64,000 bases of DNA, taken from the NCBI RefSeq assembly GCF_005239225.2, contig NC_133295.1, positions 682,001 to 746,000 of the forward strand, written 5' to 3'. Within the stretch, counting starts at the first letter, position 1. Each line of letters opens with the position of its first letter. The position numbers and the translations under genes were made by a program. Below the pieces are notes generated by a model. It made no database searches and had not been told where the DNA came from. It was given only the letters and a program-made list of their open reading frames with translations. The DNA is from Populus alba (Eukaryota; Streptophyta; Magnoliopsida; Malpighiales; Salicaceae). Positions 33,797-44,299 of the stretch are shown here, piece by piece.

Positions 33797-34727
33797 GGTG
33801 AGGGCTCAAAGGCGCACTCAAAAGGAGGTAGGGTTACAAAACGCTCTACCTGACTGGTGGTGGCTCAAAGGCACACTTGGAATGAGTTGAGGGCTCAAAG
33901 GCACACTTAAAAGGAGGTAGGGTTAGAAAATGCACTACCAAAGGGATGAGGGCTCAAAGGCGCACTCAAAAGGAGGTAGGGTTAGAAAACGCACTACCAA
34001 AGGGATGAGGGCTCAAAGGCGCACTCAAAATGGAGGTGAGGGCTCGCAGACGCACTCAAAAGGAGGTAGGGTTAGAAAACGCACTACCTAAGGGATGAGG
34101 GCTCAAAGGCGCACTCAATAATAGAGGTAAGGGCTCAAAGGCGCACTCAAAAGGAGGTAGGGTTAGAAAACGCACTACCAAAGGGATGAGGGCTCAAAGG
34201 CGCACTCAAAATGGAGGTGAGGGCTCAAAGGCGCACTCAAAAGGAGGTAGGGTTAGAAAACGCACTACCTAAGGGATGAGGGCTCAAAGGCGCACTTAAT
34301 AATGGAGGTGAGGGCTCAAAGGCGCACTCAAACGGAGGTAGGGTTAGAAAACGCACTACCAAAGGGATGAGGGCTCAAAGGCGCACTCAAACGGAGGTGA
34401 GGGCTCAAAGGCGCACTCAAACGGAGGTAGGGTTAGAAAACGCACTACCAAAGGGATGAGGGCTCAAAGGCGCACTCAAAATGGAGGTGAGGGCTCAAAG
34501 GCGCACTCAAAAGGAGGTAGGGTTAGAAAACGCACTACCGGGATGAGGGCTCAAAGGCGCACTCAAAATGGAGGTGAGGGCTCAAAGGCGCACTCAAAAG
34601 GAGGTAGGGTTAGAAAACGCACTACCGAAGGGATGAGGGCTCAAAGGCGCACTCAAAATGGAGGTGAGGGCTCAAAGGCGCACTCAAAAGGAGGTAGGGT
34701 TAGAAAACGCATTACCGAAGAGATGAT
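33797..34727 (-). repeat. E2 tandem hairpin array, about 90-bp unit
   Basis: About ten units. Each has one or two copies of an arm pair TGAG/CTCA around GGCTCAAAGGCGCA and one copy of GGTAG/CTACC around GGTTAGAAAACGCA (given on +). Both loops have 14 bases and share GG at the start and CGCA at the end, while the arms differ but still pair. The array sits at the same place as the E1 and E3 arrays, between the coding part and the polypurine tract. Frames that cross it (for example 34456-34740) are by-products. Confidence 0.9.
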
Positions 34728-34740
34728 GTTGAAACAATGA

Positions 34741-36680
34741 TTTGTCAATGTTGAAAAGCAAATGCATTATGATTGATATGCATGTATACTTACCTGAGAA
34801 ATATAGGCCCCCATTTCTTCATGGTGTCTTTTTCTCTCTTAAAAGTTGTAGTGTTGGTAGTAACTTTAATGGCTTTTCCAGTTCTGCTTACTCATATTAC
34901 ATCTTGTGATCTTGACCTCTGAGAAGGGTTTGATGTCATCATACATCTTTGTCCTTCACCCTTTATCTTAAAAGTTACCAATTTTACCCGACATTTTCCT
35001 TAGAAAAGGAATCATGGAGCCAGCCCTACCATGTGTTTTTGATTGCCCCCCAGCTTGATCATGCCCCCCAAGTGTTCAACTTGGGTTTAGTGTGGGGTGA
35101 GGATATGTGAAAGTAAGTTTGGGTTTTTTGGTACAATGAAATGTTTTCATGCAAAATTTTTGGAACTTTCCAAGTTATTCCAATCACAAAAATTATTTTG
35201 ACATTGGTTCAAAATAAACTTGTTCTCAAAAATTCAAGTGATTCCTATGGATAGGTTTCTTGAAGTGATGAAAGATTTTTGCTTTTGGTTAAAGATGAAG
35301 GTGACATCTGGTTGGTCACAAAAGGTTTAAATGTCAATTTGAGGGTTATTGAGAACCGATTGATTCAAAGCATTTATTTTATTTGTATGAATAATGATTT
35401 GACTCGCACGAGAAAGCACTGCATACCAATCTAGATTGCTTGCCTTTGATCAGAAAGGGCTTTATCAGGTATATAATGTAGGCTTTGGCTATTGGTTACG
35501 AAGAAAATGGATATGTTGCAGGCTCAAAAGGTGTTTAAGGGACTTTAAGACTAAGAATCACAAGTGCTTATATCCCAAACTCTTTTGTTCATACATTTTT
35601 GGACCTTAGAATTGATTTGTAAAATGGTCCACGGTGCCCCCCCCAGTGTTGGGCTTGGGCTCTTTCTCTTTGTTTTTGTTTTCTTCATTTGATTTTGAGC
35701 ATCATTGCATTGGCCTTGTAATTTTTGCTCAAACTTTTTGGATCCTTTGGATTTTTCTTCATGCCCCCTAGCTTTGTATGGGCACCTTTGATGATTGAGA
35801 ATTTTCTTTTATGCCCCCCAGTATTGTTTGGGCACTTTCATTGTTTGAAGACTTTTTCATGCCCCCAAGAGTTATTTGGGCACTTTCAATCATTATGTAT
35901 TTTTTTGCACTTGCCCCCCAGTGTAGGGGTGTGATCCTAGCCAGGGTTATTTCCAAAAAACACTACTAGGCTCAATATGGGACTGCAAATGATATATTTC
36001 AGTCTTGTGAAAGGATTATCAAAGATGGCCTTTCCTCATCTCAAATGCACTGCAGTGAGGATCGATAGGTCTTGCTTTCATGCGCATATGCAAAGTGATT
36101 TATTCAGTCAAATAAAACTCAGCTTTTGAGTCACCTCATAGTGTTTATTGTCTTTTTTTTTTCTTTCAAGTTTTCTAGGTATATGTGTACCTATTTAAGG
36201 AATCACTTGAATTTTCAAAATGCATTTGTTTTGGACAAATATCAACACGATTTTTGTTTTTGTACTCACTTTGGAGGTCCCAAAAAAATATCCTTGAAAA
36301 CATATGAGATTAATGTATGGGTTTGGAAGAAAGGAACACCAAAGGATTCTTCATGTTGTAGTGTTGTGAGCAAAGTTACGCTCAAAATGTTATTTACATG
36401 TAATAACAACAAAGAAGAGTGATGTGAACACAAGAAAACACATGATCTTATTTCACAAGAGAAGCTCATTAACAAAGAAAGTCTTATTCAAAAGCATTAA
36501 TAAAAGGAAATAACAAGGCAGGCTTCATTCCTCTATTTTGGCGAATTTGTTCATAGGCTAAACTCCTCTTAAAAGCTCTGCGTAGAGGACTCAAAGACAA
36601 TGCGGAACAACACCACAGTAGAAAATTCAAGCTATCATGCTGGACCATTTGATGCTTTCCAATTCCCCAAACATTCCGTC
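34741..36680 (-). other. E2 non-coding interior
   Basis: No pol domain found in any frame. It repeats a G-rich motif of the CTGGGGGGCA type (minus strand) near 35045, 35062, 35635, 35762, 35812, 35862 and 35914; the last is in a context (ggatcacacccctacactg) shared with E3 near 55495-55520. Confidence 0.6.
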
Positions 36681-38085
36681 CTAATATGCTTCAAGCATGA
36701 TTAGGCAGCGGGTTCGTATTCACATTGGGGGTGTCTTCCAACTCTATCCAACCAGCCTTGATTAATTGCAAAAGCTTTCTCTTGAAGGCGTTGCAGGTAT
36801 AGATGCTATGCCCAGTAATACCGGCATGGTATTTCACAATTGAGTTCTGGCTTGTACCAATTAGGATAAGGTGGCTGCAGAGGTGTTAGAGGTTCTGGTG
36901 CTATTTGTCCGATGCTCAATAGCTTTTGATACATCTCATTCAGGGGTAACGGTAGTGGAGGTAGTTGTTCTTGAACCCTTTGGAAATTTTCCAATTTGGC
37001 TTTTGGCTTGAAAGTTTTGGGGTTCAGGTTTTTTTGATGTTGGCAATTTGGGATCGAGTACGGTAATTTTTGGGATGTATTTTTTTCTACTCACGTAGCC
37101 ATCTTCAACATGGTGAACCTCTTTTCTTTCGAAGCCTCTTTTCTCGGTTGGTGCAGCAATTCTACCACTCTTGACACCCTTGCTCTATACGTTCACACAC
37201 TATCACAGCATCAGTGAATTGTTGGGCTGAACTACCCATCATATGTTCGTAATATGGTGCTTTAAGTGTGTTGGCAAATAAAGAGACCATCTCTTTGTCC
37301 AGAAGTGGGGGATGTACTTGAGCAGCTAATTCTCGCCATCTTTGAGCATATTCCCTTATGCTTTCTTTATCCTTTTTCTCTATATTGGACAAACTGGTTC
37401 TGTCGGGCGCAATGTCCATGTTGTACTTGTATTGCTTGACGAAAGCATCCACAAGATCTTTCCAGTTGCGAATTTTTGTATTATCCAATCTCATGTACCA
37501 ACTCAAAGTTGCCCCACTTAAACTGTCTTGGAAAAAGTGCATTAGTAGTTTTTCATCATGTACTACCTCAGCCATTTTATTGCAGTAGGACCTGAGATGG
37601 GTCATGGGGCATTGTGTTCCACTGTATTTGATGAATTCAGGAACACGAAATTTCTTTGGGATAACCACATTTGGGACCAAACACATCTCTGCTGCCCGTA
37701 CCGGGTCATATAAGTCTAATCCTTCAATGGCTTTGAGTCTGGCTTCCAACGCCTCTATCTTAGCTTGATCAATGCTATCAGATGACTTAGCCTTGTGGGA
37801 CTCATTAGCAGATGCCTTCACGACTGTTGGGGATGGTGCCGGTCTTGTTGACTGCACAAATGTTGGATTTTGCTGAGGTTCTTGACCATGTTCGCTCATT
37901 CTTTCCTCAGGCTGAACTGTAGTAGGAGTCGGATCAAAGGTGATCGGTCGATTAGAAGGACCTTCATCAGAGGTATTTCTTAATGTTTGCTTGAGTAAGC
38001 TAGTGAGGTGAGCCACACTTATTTTCAGAGACTCCAACTCTTCGTGCAAATAGGCCTCACGTTGAGCACGCTCTTCATCTTCCAT
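36680..38085 (-). pseudogene. E2 gag (Retrotrans_gag, Ogre/Tat type), frameshifted
   Basis: Capsid gene of the element. From ATG at 38085 it is open for 307 codons: coiled-coil-like N-terminus (EELESLKISVAHLTSLL), Pro/Ser-rich linker, then the gag core with KFRVPEFIKYSGTQCPMTHL, LLMHFFQDSLSGATLSWYMR, KDLVDAFVKQYKYNMDIAPD, ESIREYAQRWRELAAQV and YEHMMGSSAQQFTDAV. One extra G near 37186 then ends the frame early. Later gag parts are readable in other frames: KKYIPKITVLDPKLP (about 37050-37100) and LQPPYPNWYKPELNCE (about 36840-36900), after which another shift hides the HAGITGH-like zinc motif. No protease follows. Confidence 0.92.
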
Positions 38086-38399
38086 GTTTCTCGCTCGAAG
38101 TCGGGTGTTGTAGACTTTTTGGGGACCTATATTTCAATCTGTCATGTATGCATGTTAAATGTATGAACATGTAATATATATGATGAACTTGCCCTTCGAG
38201 GGGTGACAAATGATTGTAATTGTTGCATAACGAAACAAGAAGCTTGATTCTTGCCCAAACTCTACAATGAAAATTTTTGGAGTGACGATCATGAGTTCAA
38301 AATGCTTCAGGAAGGGTTTTCTCGTATGCAAATAACGACAACACTACAAACAAGGACAGGTTTTATTATGTGAACATGGGTAGGTTGGCTATTCAGTCT

Positions 38400-38600
38400 C
38401 TAAAAAAAGGGTCTCTTGCTGTCCCAGTGATCACCCTCGTGGAGGCAATATGGGGGCTTGTAGGTAATGAGATGGCACGTGTACCAACTGTTACCAGTCT
38501 AAGCACTCAGTGAAGAGTTGGGGTTTACACAAACTTAAACCTTGACTAAAAGTCGTAAGGTAAGCTGCTAGTCCCCCACTTAACTTAAAGTGTTTCAGTA
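38400..38600 (-). other. E2 leader block conserved with E1 and E3
   Basis: Minus-strand sequence with GGGGGACTAGCAGCTTACC and the GAGGGTGATCACTGGGACAG-type part, also present in the leaders of E1 (2755-2960) and E3 (52870-53000). Confidence 0.75.
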
Positions 38601-38761
38601 CAAACTATCATATGAATGATGCATGACACAATCTATAATGCATGAACAAATATGTACAAATTTAAAGCATATGAGCAAATAACTAAGGGAAATTCATCTT
38701 AAAAATAAAACACAATAAATCCAAAGAAAAAACTAAACAAAACAATGCTTAGTCCACAAGG

Positions 38762-38779
38762 TCCCCAGTGGAGTCGCCA
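38762..38779 (-). other. E2 primer binding site (tRNA-Arg type)
   Basis: Minus strand TGGCGACTCCACTGGGGA, three bases (GAA) from the LTR end, as in E1 and E3. Confidence 0.88.
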
Positions 38780-38782
38780 TTC

Positions 38783-40463
38783 TGTCGCACGTGTGCGGCG
38801 GCGCGGCGATCGTCCACCCCAACCCTTCGTGAGGGTGTGGTATGTTGTCTATTTGGCATGGAAAATATGGTGAGACAAGGAGTTCTTTGTCTCTAAGCTA
38901 AAAATGGACTGGGAGTCGCCACCTAGTATTCTGGTTACTAGGAACCCTAACTGGTCTCAGAGATGGGGTACGGAGACTGGTTGCGTAAAGGGAAGGTATT
39001 AGCACCCCAACTACGCCCTACCTAAGGTAAGCTGCATTGTTTTGTCTGATAAAATCTAAGATCGTGTTGTGGTTTCTTATTGTTTGGAATACGCATTACA
39101 TGTAATGTCATACCCCAGGTTCTATTGTCCAAAAAAACAAAAAAAGAATTAAATATCCAGAATATGCATTAAGTGTAATGTCATACCCCGAATACTAAGA
39201 GACAAACAAAATAAAATTTTTGTTGTTTTTGAAATTTTGGCCAATATTCTCTTGACTTTAATAAACTGGTTATTAAAGCCAAAATATATGCTAAAACATG
39301 GTTTTTTTTTGGTGTATGAAAAATACAATATGATTTTTTAGCTTTGAGACACTTGGCCGTATGCACAAAAACATTTTTTTTCTTTTTCCAATTTTTTTGT
39401 ATTTTTGGAAGTTTTTTTTTTTTGACGAAAACCGGGTATTTTAATATCAGATTTTTGTATTTTTAATAACATAAAATACCACCCAATATTAATCAAAATG
39501 ACATAAAAATTACACGGAAATATTATAAAATGCTGAAAAAAAATGTTTTTTTTATTTTTTATTTTTTTTTTGAAATGGGTCGGGTCAGGCCCAAATACAT
39601 GGGTTGGGCCGAACCTGGCCCAAATGCATGGGCTGGTTACTGTGCACATAGTAACCGGGTTACTGTGTGCACAGTAACCAGAGAATTAATTAGCATGTAT
39701 AGTAACCGGGTTACTGTGCACACAGTAACCCGTGAATTAATTAGCCAGTTGCTGAGCACAGGAACTAGCTAATTAATCTTCATCTGCTGCAGAACGTAAA
39801 CGTTCTGCATGCAGATGAAGCCGAAGCCGAAGCAAAAAAAATGACAGTGGAGAAAGTTACCTGGAACGGTGTTGATGCTGGCAGCAGCTGATGCGGCAGG
39901 GGTGGTGGTGGCAGTGCTGGCGGTTCGCGGTGGCCGGCGGTTTTCCTTCTCTCTCTCTCCTCTGTTTTTTCTGTTTTCTTCTCTGCTTCTTCCTTTCTCT
40001 TCTCTGCCTTCTCTCCTCTCTTCTCTCGGTCTTCCCCCTCTCTTCTCCCTTATGTTCCCTCTTCTGTTCCCTCTCTCTCCGTCTTCTCCTCTTTTCCCTC
40101 TCTCGGGTCTCCTCTCCTCTATTTATAGAGCCCGTGAGCATGTTTTTTTCATTGTGGAGCCAAGGAACGGGTCATGCGGCGGCTGGTCGGGCGCGGCTGT
40201 CCAGGCGTGCCTACCTCAGTTTCGGCGGTGCGGTAGGTGGTTGGCCAATGTCTTCGGTCGGTGGGCTAGAGGGACCGGCGGTCGGTGGGCTTGAGGGACC
40301 GGCGTCATTAAATATGCATTCTTTTTCCTTCTTTGCTGCTGTGTGTTCGGCGGGGAAGAAAGGGGAACAGTGCCGTTCAAAACGGCACTGTTTTGAGCTT
40401 TCTTTGATTTTTTTTTTTTGTATTTATTATTTTTTTATGGGGACCCAAAAATGGGTTACAACA
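38783..40463 (-). repeat. E2 5' LTR (1681 bp)
   Basis: Direct repeat of 31868-33494. It has an extra copy of a 25-base segment around GGTCGGTGGGC..GAGGGACCGG (near 40255-40300) and a longer palindrome cluster (39640-39770). TATA box at 40120-40127 (minus). Confidence 0.95.
40120..40127 (-). promoter_or_regulatory. TATA box in E2 5' LTR
   Basis: TATAAATA on the minus strand, the likely promoter of the E2 transcript that would contain gag and the hairpin array. Confidence 0.55.
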
Positions 40464-40468
40464 GTGTC

Positions 40469-43400
40469 CATGCTCGGTGCACATCAGAAGGACAACAACG
40501 ACTTGGTGCATACATGACATCTTCACAGAAATGCCTTCAATCAGCCACCATTGATCAATCAAAACTTTGGCACTGCCGTTATGGGCACCTTAGCTGGAAT
40601 GGGCTGCAACTTCTTCAACAAAAGGGAATGGTGAAGGGGTTATCAAAATTTGTTTGCTCTCAAACCGTATGTGAATACTGCTTGAAAGGAAGACAACATC
40701 GCGACCCATTTCCCACGGAATGCAGTTGGAGAGCTTCTAAACTCCTACAACTAATCCATTCAGACATATGCGGCCCAATCAATCCATGCTCCAATAGTAA
40801 GAAGAGGTATCTACTTACGTTCATTGATGATTTTAGCAGAAAAGTGTGGATTTATTTTTTGGCTGAAAAATCAGAGGCTTTCGAAATTTTTAAGTGTTAT
40901 AAAGCAAGGGTTGAGAAGGAATCAGGTGCTTATATCTGTTCTGTCAGGACAGACCGTGGGGGGGAATTTACATCCCAAGAATTCACACATTTCTGTGAAA
41001 TTCATGGGATTCATAGACAATTAACTGCTACATATACTCCCCAACAAAACGGAGTTGCGGAAAGGAAAAATCGCACAATTATGAATATGGTGCGAAGCAT
41101 GTTGTTCGCAAAATCAATTCCTAGCAATTTCTGGGCTGAGGCTGCAAATTGGAGTGTGCATGTGTTAAATCGGTGTCCAACTCTTGCTGTCAAAAATAGA
41201 ACACCCGAAGAAGCATGGAGTGGGCTTAAACCTTCGGTTGATCACTTTCGAATTTTTGGTTGTATTTCCCATGTGCATGTGCCAGACAGCAGACGTGTGA
41301 AGCTTGATGCAAAAAGTTTCAAATGCATTTTGCTTGGGGTAAGTGAAGAATCTAAAGCTTATAGATTGTTTAATCCTGCCACTAACAAAATCATTGTTAG
41401 TCGCGATGTGGTGTTTGAGGAAGATCAACAATGGTGCTGGGATAACAGTTCCAACACTGATTTGGGAACTGCTCTAGAATGGGACACACACGAAGCCACT
41501 GTTACTGGTGATGTGGAACTTGCAGCTGCTCAGCCCGTACATGCAGAAGGTCACGCTGATGGGGAAATTGTTGTTGATGATAATGTGGAAATTGCTGACA
41601 GTGGGGACATTGAATTTGAAATTGACGCTGAAGAGGAAATTGGAGTTGCAATTGACACAGCTCCGCGTCAATCAGCCCAGATGCAAAGGCTGGATTTTTC
41701 AAATGACACGGGCTCATCTTCGCGAACAGGTGCAGTACTGGGAGAAATTGTAGACGGGCAGGGGCTGGATTTTTCAAAAGCAGGGGAGATGGACTTGTGT
41801 GCTTTGCAAAATGATGACGAGCAACATATTTCTGGCAGCGTTAATTTGGAGAAACAGGGACGAATCAGAAAACCACCAGCTTGGTTACAAGATTACTCTA
41901 CGGGACAAGAATTTTTTGACGAGGAGCCTGGAAACACAATGTTTTTGGCCATGCTTGGTGACAGTGATCCTATGACCTATGAGGAAGCAGTGAAGTCAGA
42001 AAAATGGAGGAGTGCCATGGATCAAGAAATGCAGGCCATAGAAAGGAATGACACATGGGAGCTCACGGAATTACCAATCGGAGGAAAGAGTATAGGCGTC
42101 AAATGGATCTTTAAGACTAAAGTCAATGAGAGTGGGGAAGTGGACAAATACAAGGCAAGGCTAGTTGCAAAAGGTTACTGTCAGCAATATGGGATTGATT
42201 ATGCTGAAGTTTTTGCACCGGTTGCCCGTATGGATACTATCCGAATTGTAATTGCACTTGCCGCGCAGAATAATTGGGTGATCTACCAACTTGACGTCAA
42301 GTCCGCCTTCTTGCATGGGGAAATTAATGAGGAAGTTTTTGTTAATCAGCCCCCTGGCTATGAACAAAAGGGACACGAATCCAAAGTCTATCGACTCAAG
42401 AAAGCGTTATATGGACTCAAACAAGCACCGCGAGCCTGGTACAGTCGGATTGAGACTTATTTCATGGAAGAAGGGTTCACAAAGTGCCCATACGAGCACA
42501 CCTTGTTTATTAAGACTACTGGTGGAGGTAAAATTCTTATTGTGTGCCTTTACGTTGACGATCTCATTTTTATCGGTAACGATCACATGTTGTTTGCACA
42601 ATTTAAGAATTCTATGATGACTGCTTTCGACATGACTGATCTTGGTAGAATGAGATTTTTTCTTGGTATTGAAGTACTACAGCGAACGGGTGGCATATTT
42701 ATTAGTCAACGTAAATATGCACAAGAAATTCTGGAGAGATTTAAAATGGATCAGTGCAACTCCGTACACAATCCTGCAGTTCCTGGTTTTAAGCTTACAA
42801 ATGATGAGGGTGGCGTTAAAGTTGACAGTACTCTCTATAAACAAATAGTAGGGAGCCTCATGTATTTAACTGCTACGCGTCCAGATTTGATATTTATTGT
42901 CAGCTTGATCAGTTGATATATGGAAAGTCCTACTGAAAGCCACTTGTTAGCAGCCAAACGGATCTTGAGATATATCAAAGGTACAACCAATTTTGGGATA
43001 TTCTACAAAAAGGGAGGAAATACAGAGTTTTTTGGATACACGGACAGCGACTATGCCGGTGACCAAGATGATAGAAGAAGCACTTCGGGTTATGTTTTCT
43101 TTATGGGCTCAGGAGCTATTTCTTGGTCATCAAAGAAACAACCAGTTGTCTCCTTATCCACCACCGAAGCAGAATTCATAGCAGCAGCCTCAAGTGCATG
43201 TCAAGTCGTATGGATAAACAGAATTTTGAAGAGCCTAAATCAGACACAACACACTCCAACAAAAGTTTACTGTGACAATATTTCAGCAATCAAACTTTCA
43301 AAGAATCCTGTAATGCATGGCCGCAGCAAACATATAGATATCAGGTTTCATTTTCTTCGCGAACTGGTTAAGGATGGTTCAGTAGAACTAATTACATGTT

Positions 43401-43507
43401 CTACAACAGAACAAGTCGCTGATATCTTAACAAAGCCATTGAAGCTTGATGTTTTTCTGAAGATGCGAAAGTTACTGGGCGTGTGTGAATCTCCAAGTAT
43501 AAACTGA
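40469..43507 (+). pseudogene. copia integrase-RT-RNase H part of the polyprotein (right of E2)
   Basis: Continues the copia frame exactly where 31867 left it. Integrase: HHCC finger (HCRYGHLSWNGL, CEYCLKGRQH) and the DDE acids in LIHSDICGP, VRTDRGGEF and NGVAERKNR. Then the RT with WRSAMDQEMQAIERNDTWEL, GIDYAEVFAPVARMDTIR, QLDVKSAFLHGE, LKKALYGLKQAPRAWY and the YVDDLIF active site; RNase H with GYTDSDYAGD, LSTTEAEF and YCDNISAI, and the end ADILTKPL. An acidic spacer (about 41500-41850) lies between integrase and RT. One in-frame TGA (42914-42916), again where arginine is usual. Otherwise well preserved. The ATG at 40418 lies in the E2 LTR and is not a real start. Confidence 0.95.
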
Positions 43508-43520
43508 TAGAATTCAGTTT

Positions 43521-43765
43521 AAGGGAGGATGATAAAATGTTGAAATATTCCAGCTTGTTCCTAAGTCTTAGGATTGTTTTTAGTCATGTTGAATAATTCC
43601 TCCTCTGTTTGAGGGACACGTAATTTGCTTTGTTTGACCACGTTTGGTTTCCTGTAAAATCATGGGTTTTGTTATTCATTCTTTATCACGGTGTAAGGCT
43701 ATTAATAGTCAAGGCTACAGCTTAATAAAGACATCTTCTTTGTCAGTCTCTTACTATCTGCAACA
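43521..43765 (+). repeat. copia polypurine tract and 3' LTR
   Basis: AAGGGAGGA at 43521-43529 abuts the LTR (43530-43765, 236 bp), which ends TCTGCAACA and is followed by the ATATC target duplication. Confidence 0.95.
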
Positions 43766-44122
43766 ATATCAACCTCAACCCCACTATCACAAACAAAAAT
43801 CAAACTTTTGCAGATAAATGACAATTCAAGCATATAATAAAACCAATAGCACATAATAAAAACAAAGCCTATATGCCATTAACTAACCCTATAATCCAAA
43901 TTCACAAAATTTCTTCGTTTCATTATCTGACCATATAACCAAAATTCACAGAATCCTCCAGAAAACAATAAACCAAAACGAACCTAAATTCCATTAATTA
44001 CCCCTAGAACCAAGATTCACATAATCCTCTAAAACCCAAAAAAAAAAAAAAAACCCAAATCAAAAAATGCAAAAAAATTCAATCTTTTCAACAAAAATAG
44101 AACCTTTGACACACACACACAC

Positions 44123-44299
44123 CTCATAAGGGTTTGTTTGGATAAAGGGACGACCCAAATGCTTAATGATTTCTTTCTTATGTTCAAGGGCTTTCTTTGA
44201 TGCTTCACGATTCGGATCAGGTTTCCGGAGCTCAGCAAACAATACCAAACACCTTAAAGCTGCACTTGCTACATATAACACTGGTTCTTGCAAAAACAT
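44123..44299 (-). pseudogene. MSP1/ATAD1-like AAA-ATPase, first exon
   Basis: Minus-strand exon with the N-terminal membrane anchor (VLYVASAALRCLVLFAELRK) and the conserved DPNREASKKALEHKKEI and LGRPFIQTNPYE, then a GT donor at 44122. In family members the start Met precedes an SSETK-like stretch. Here the codon before GVSSET reads GAG, and the only ATG is inside (MFLQEP), so the native start appears lost. The next exon seen is at 28387-28640, about 15.5 kb away, because copia and E2 lie in the intron. Confidence 0.82.

Larger units (their letters stand above)
31868..40463 (-). mobile_element. E2: Ogre/Tat-like LTR element without pol, nested in copia
   Basis: Minus-strand element with LTRs at 38783-40463 (5') and 31868-33494 (3'), a perfect 5-bp target duplication GTGTC (31863-31867, 40464-40468), a primer site and a polypurine tract of the same type as E1 and E3. 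It keeps a gag gene but no protease, RT or integrase can be found in the 5.3-kb interior, so it is non-autonomous (LARD-like) and must have used enzymes from a relative. It cuts the copia polyprotein between two codons. Confidence 0.95.
30165..43765 (+). mobile_element. Ty1/copia LTR retrotransposon, split by E2
   Basis: Two 236-bp LTRs (30165-30400, 43530-43765) differ at three sites, all C/T or G/A. The 5-bp target duplication ATATC flanks it (30160-30164, 43766-43770). Order gag, protease, integrase, RT, RNase H is that of Ty1/copia. The coding frame is continuous apart from four TGA stops when E2 and one copy of its GTGTC duplication are left out. It lies in the intron of the MSP1-like pseudogene, in the opposite direction. 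Confidence 0.96.
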
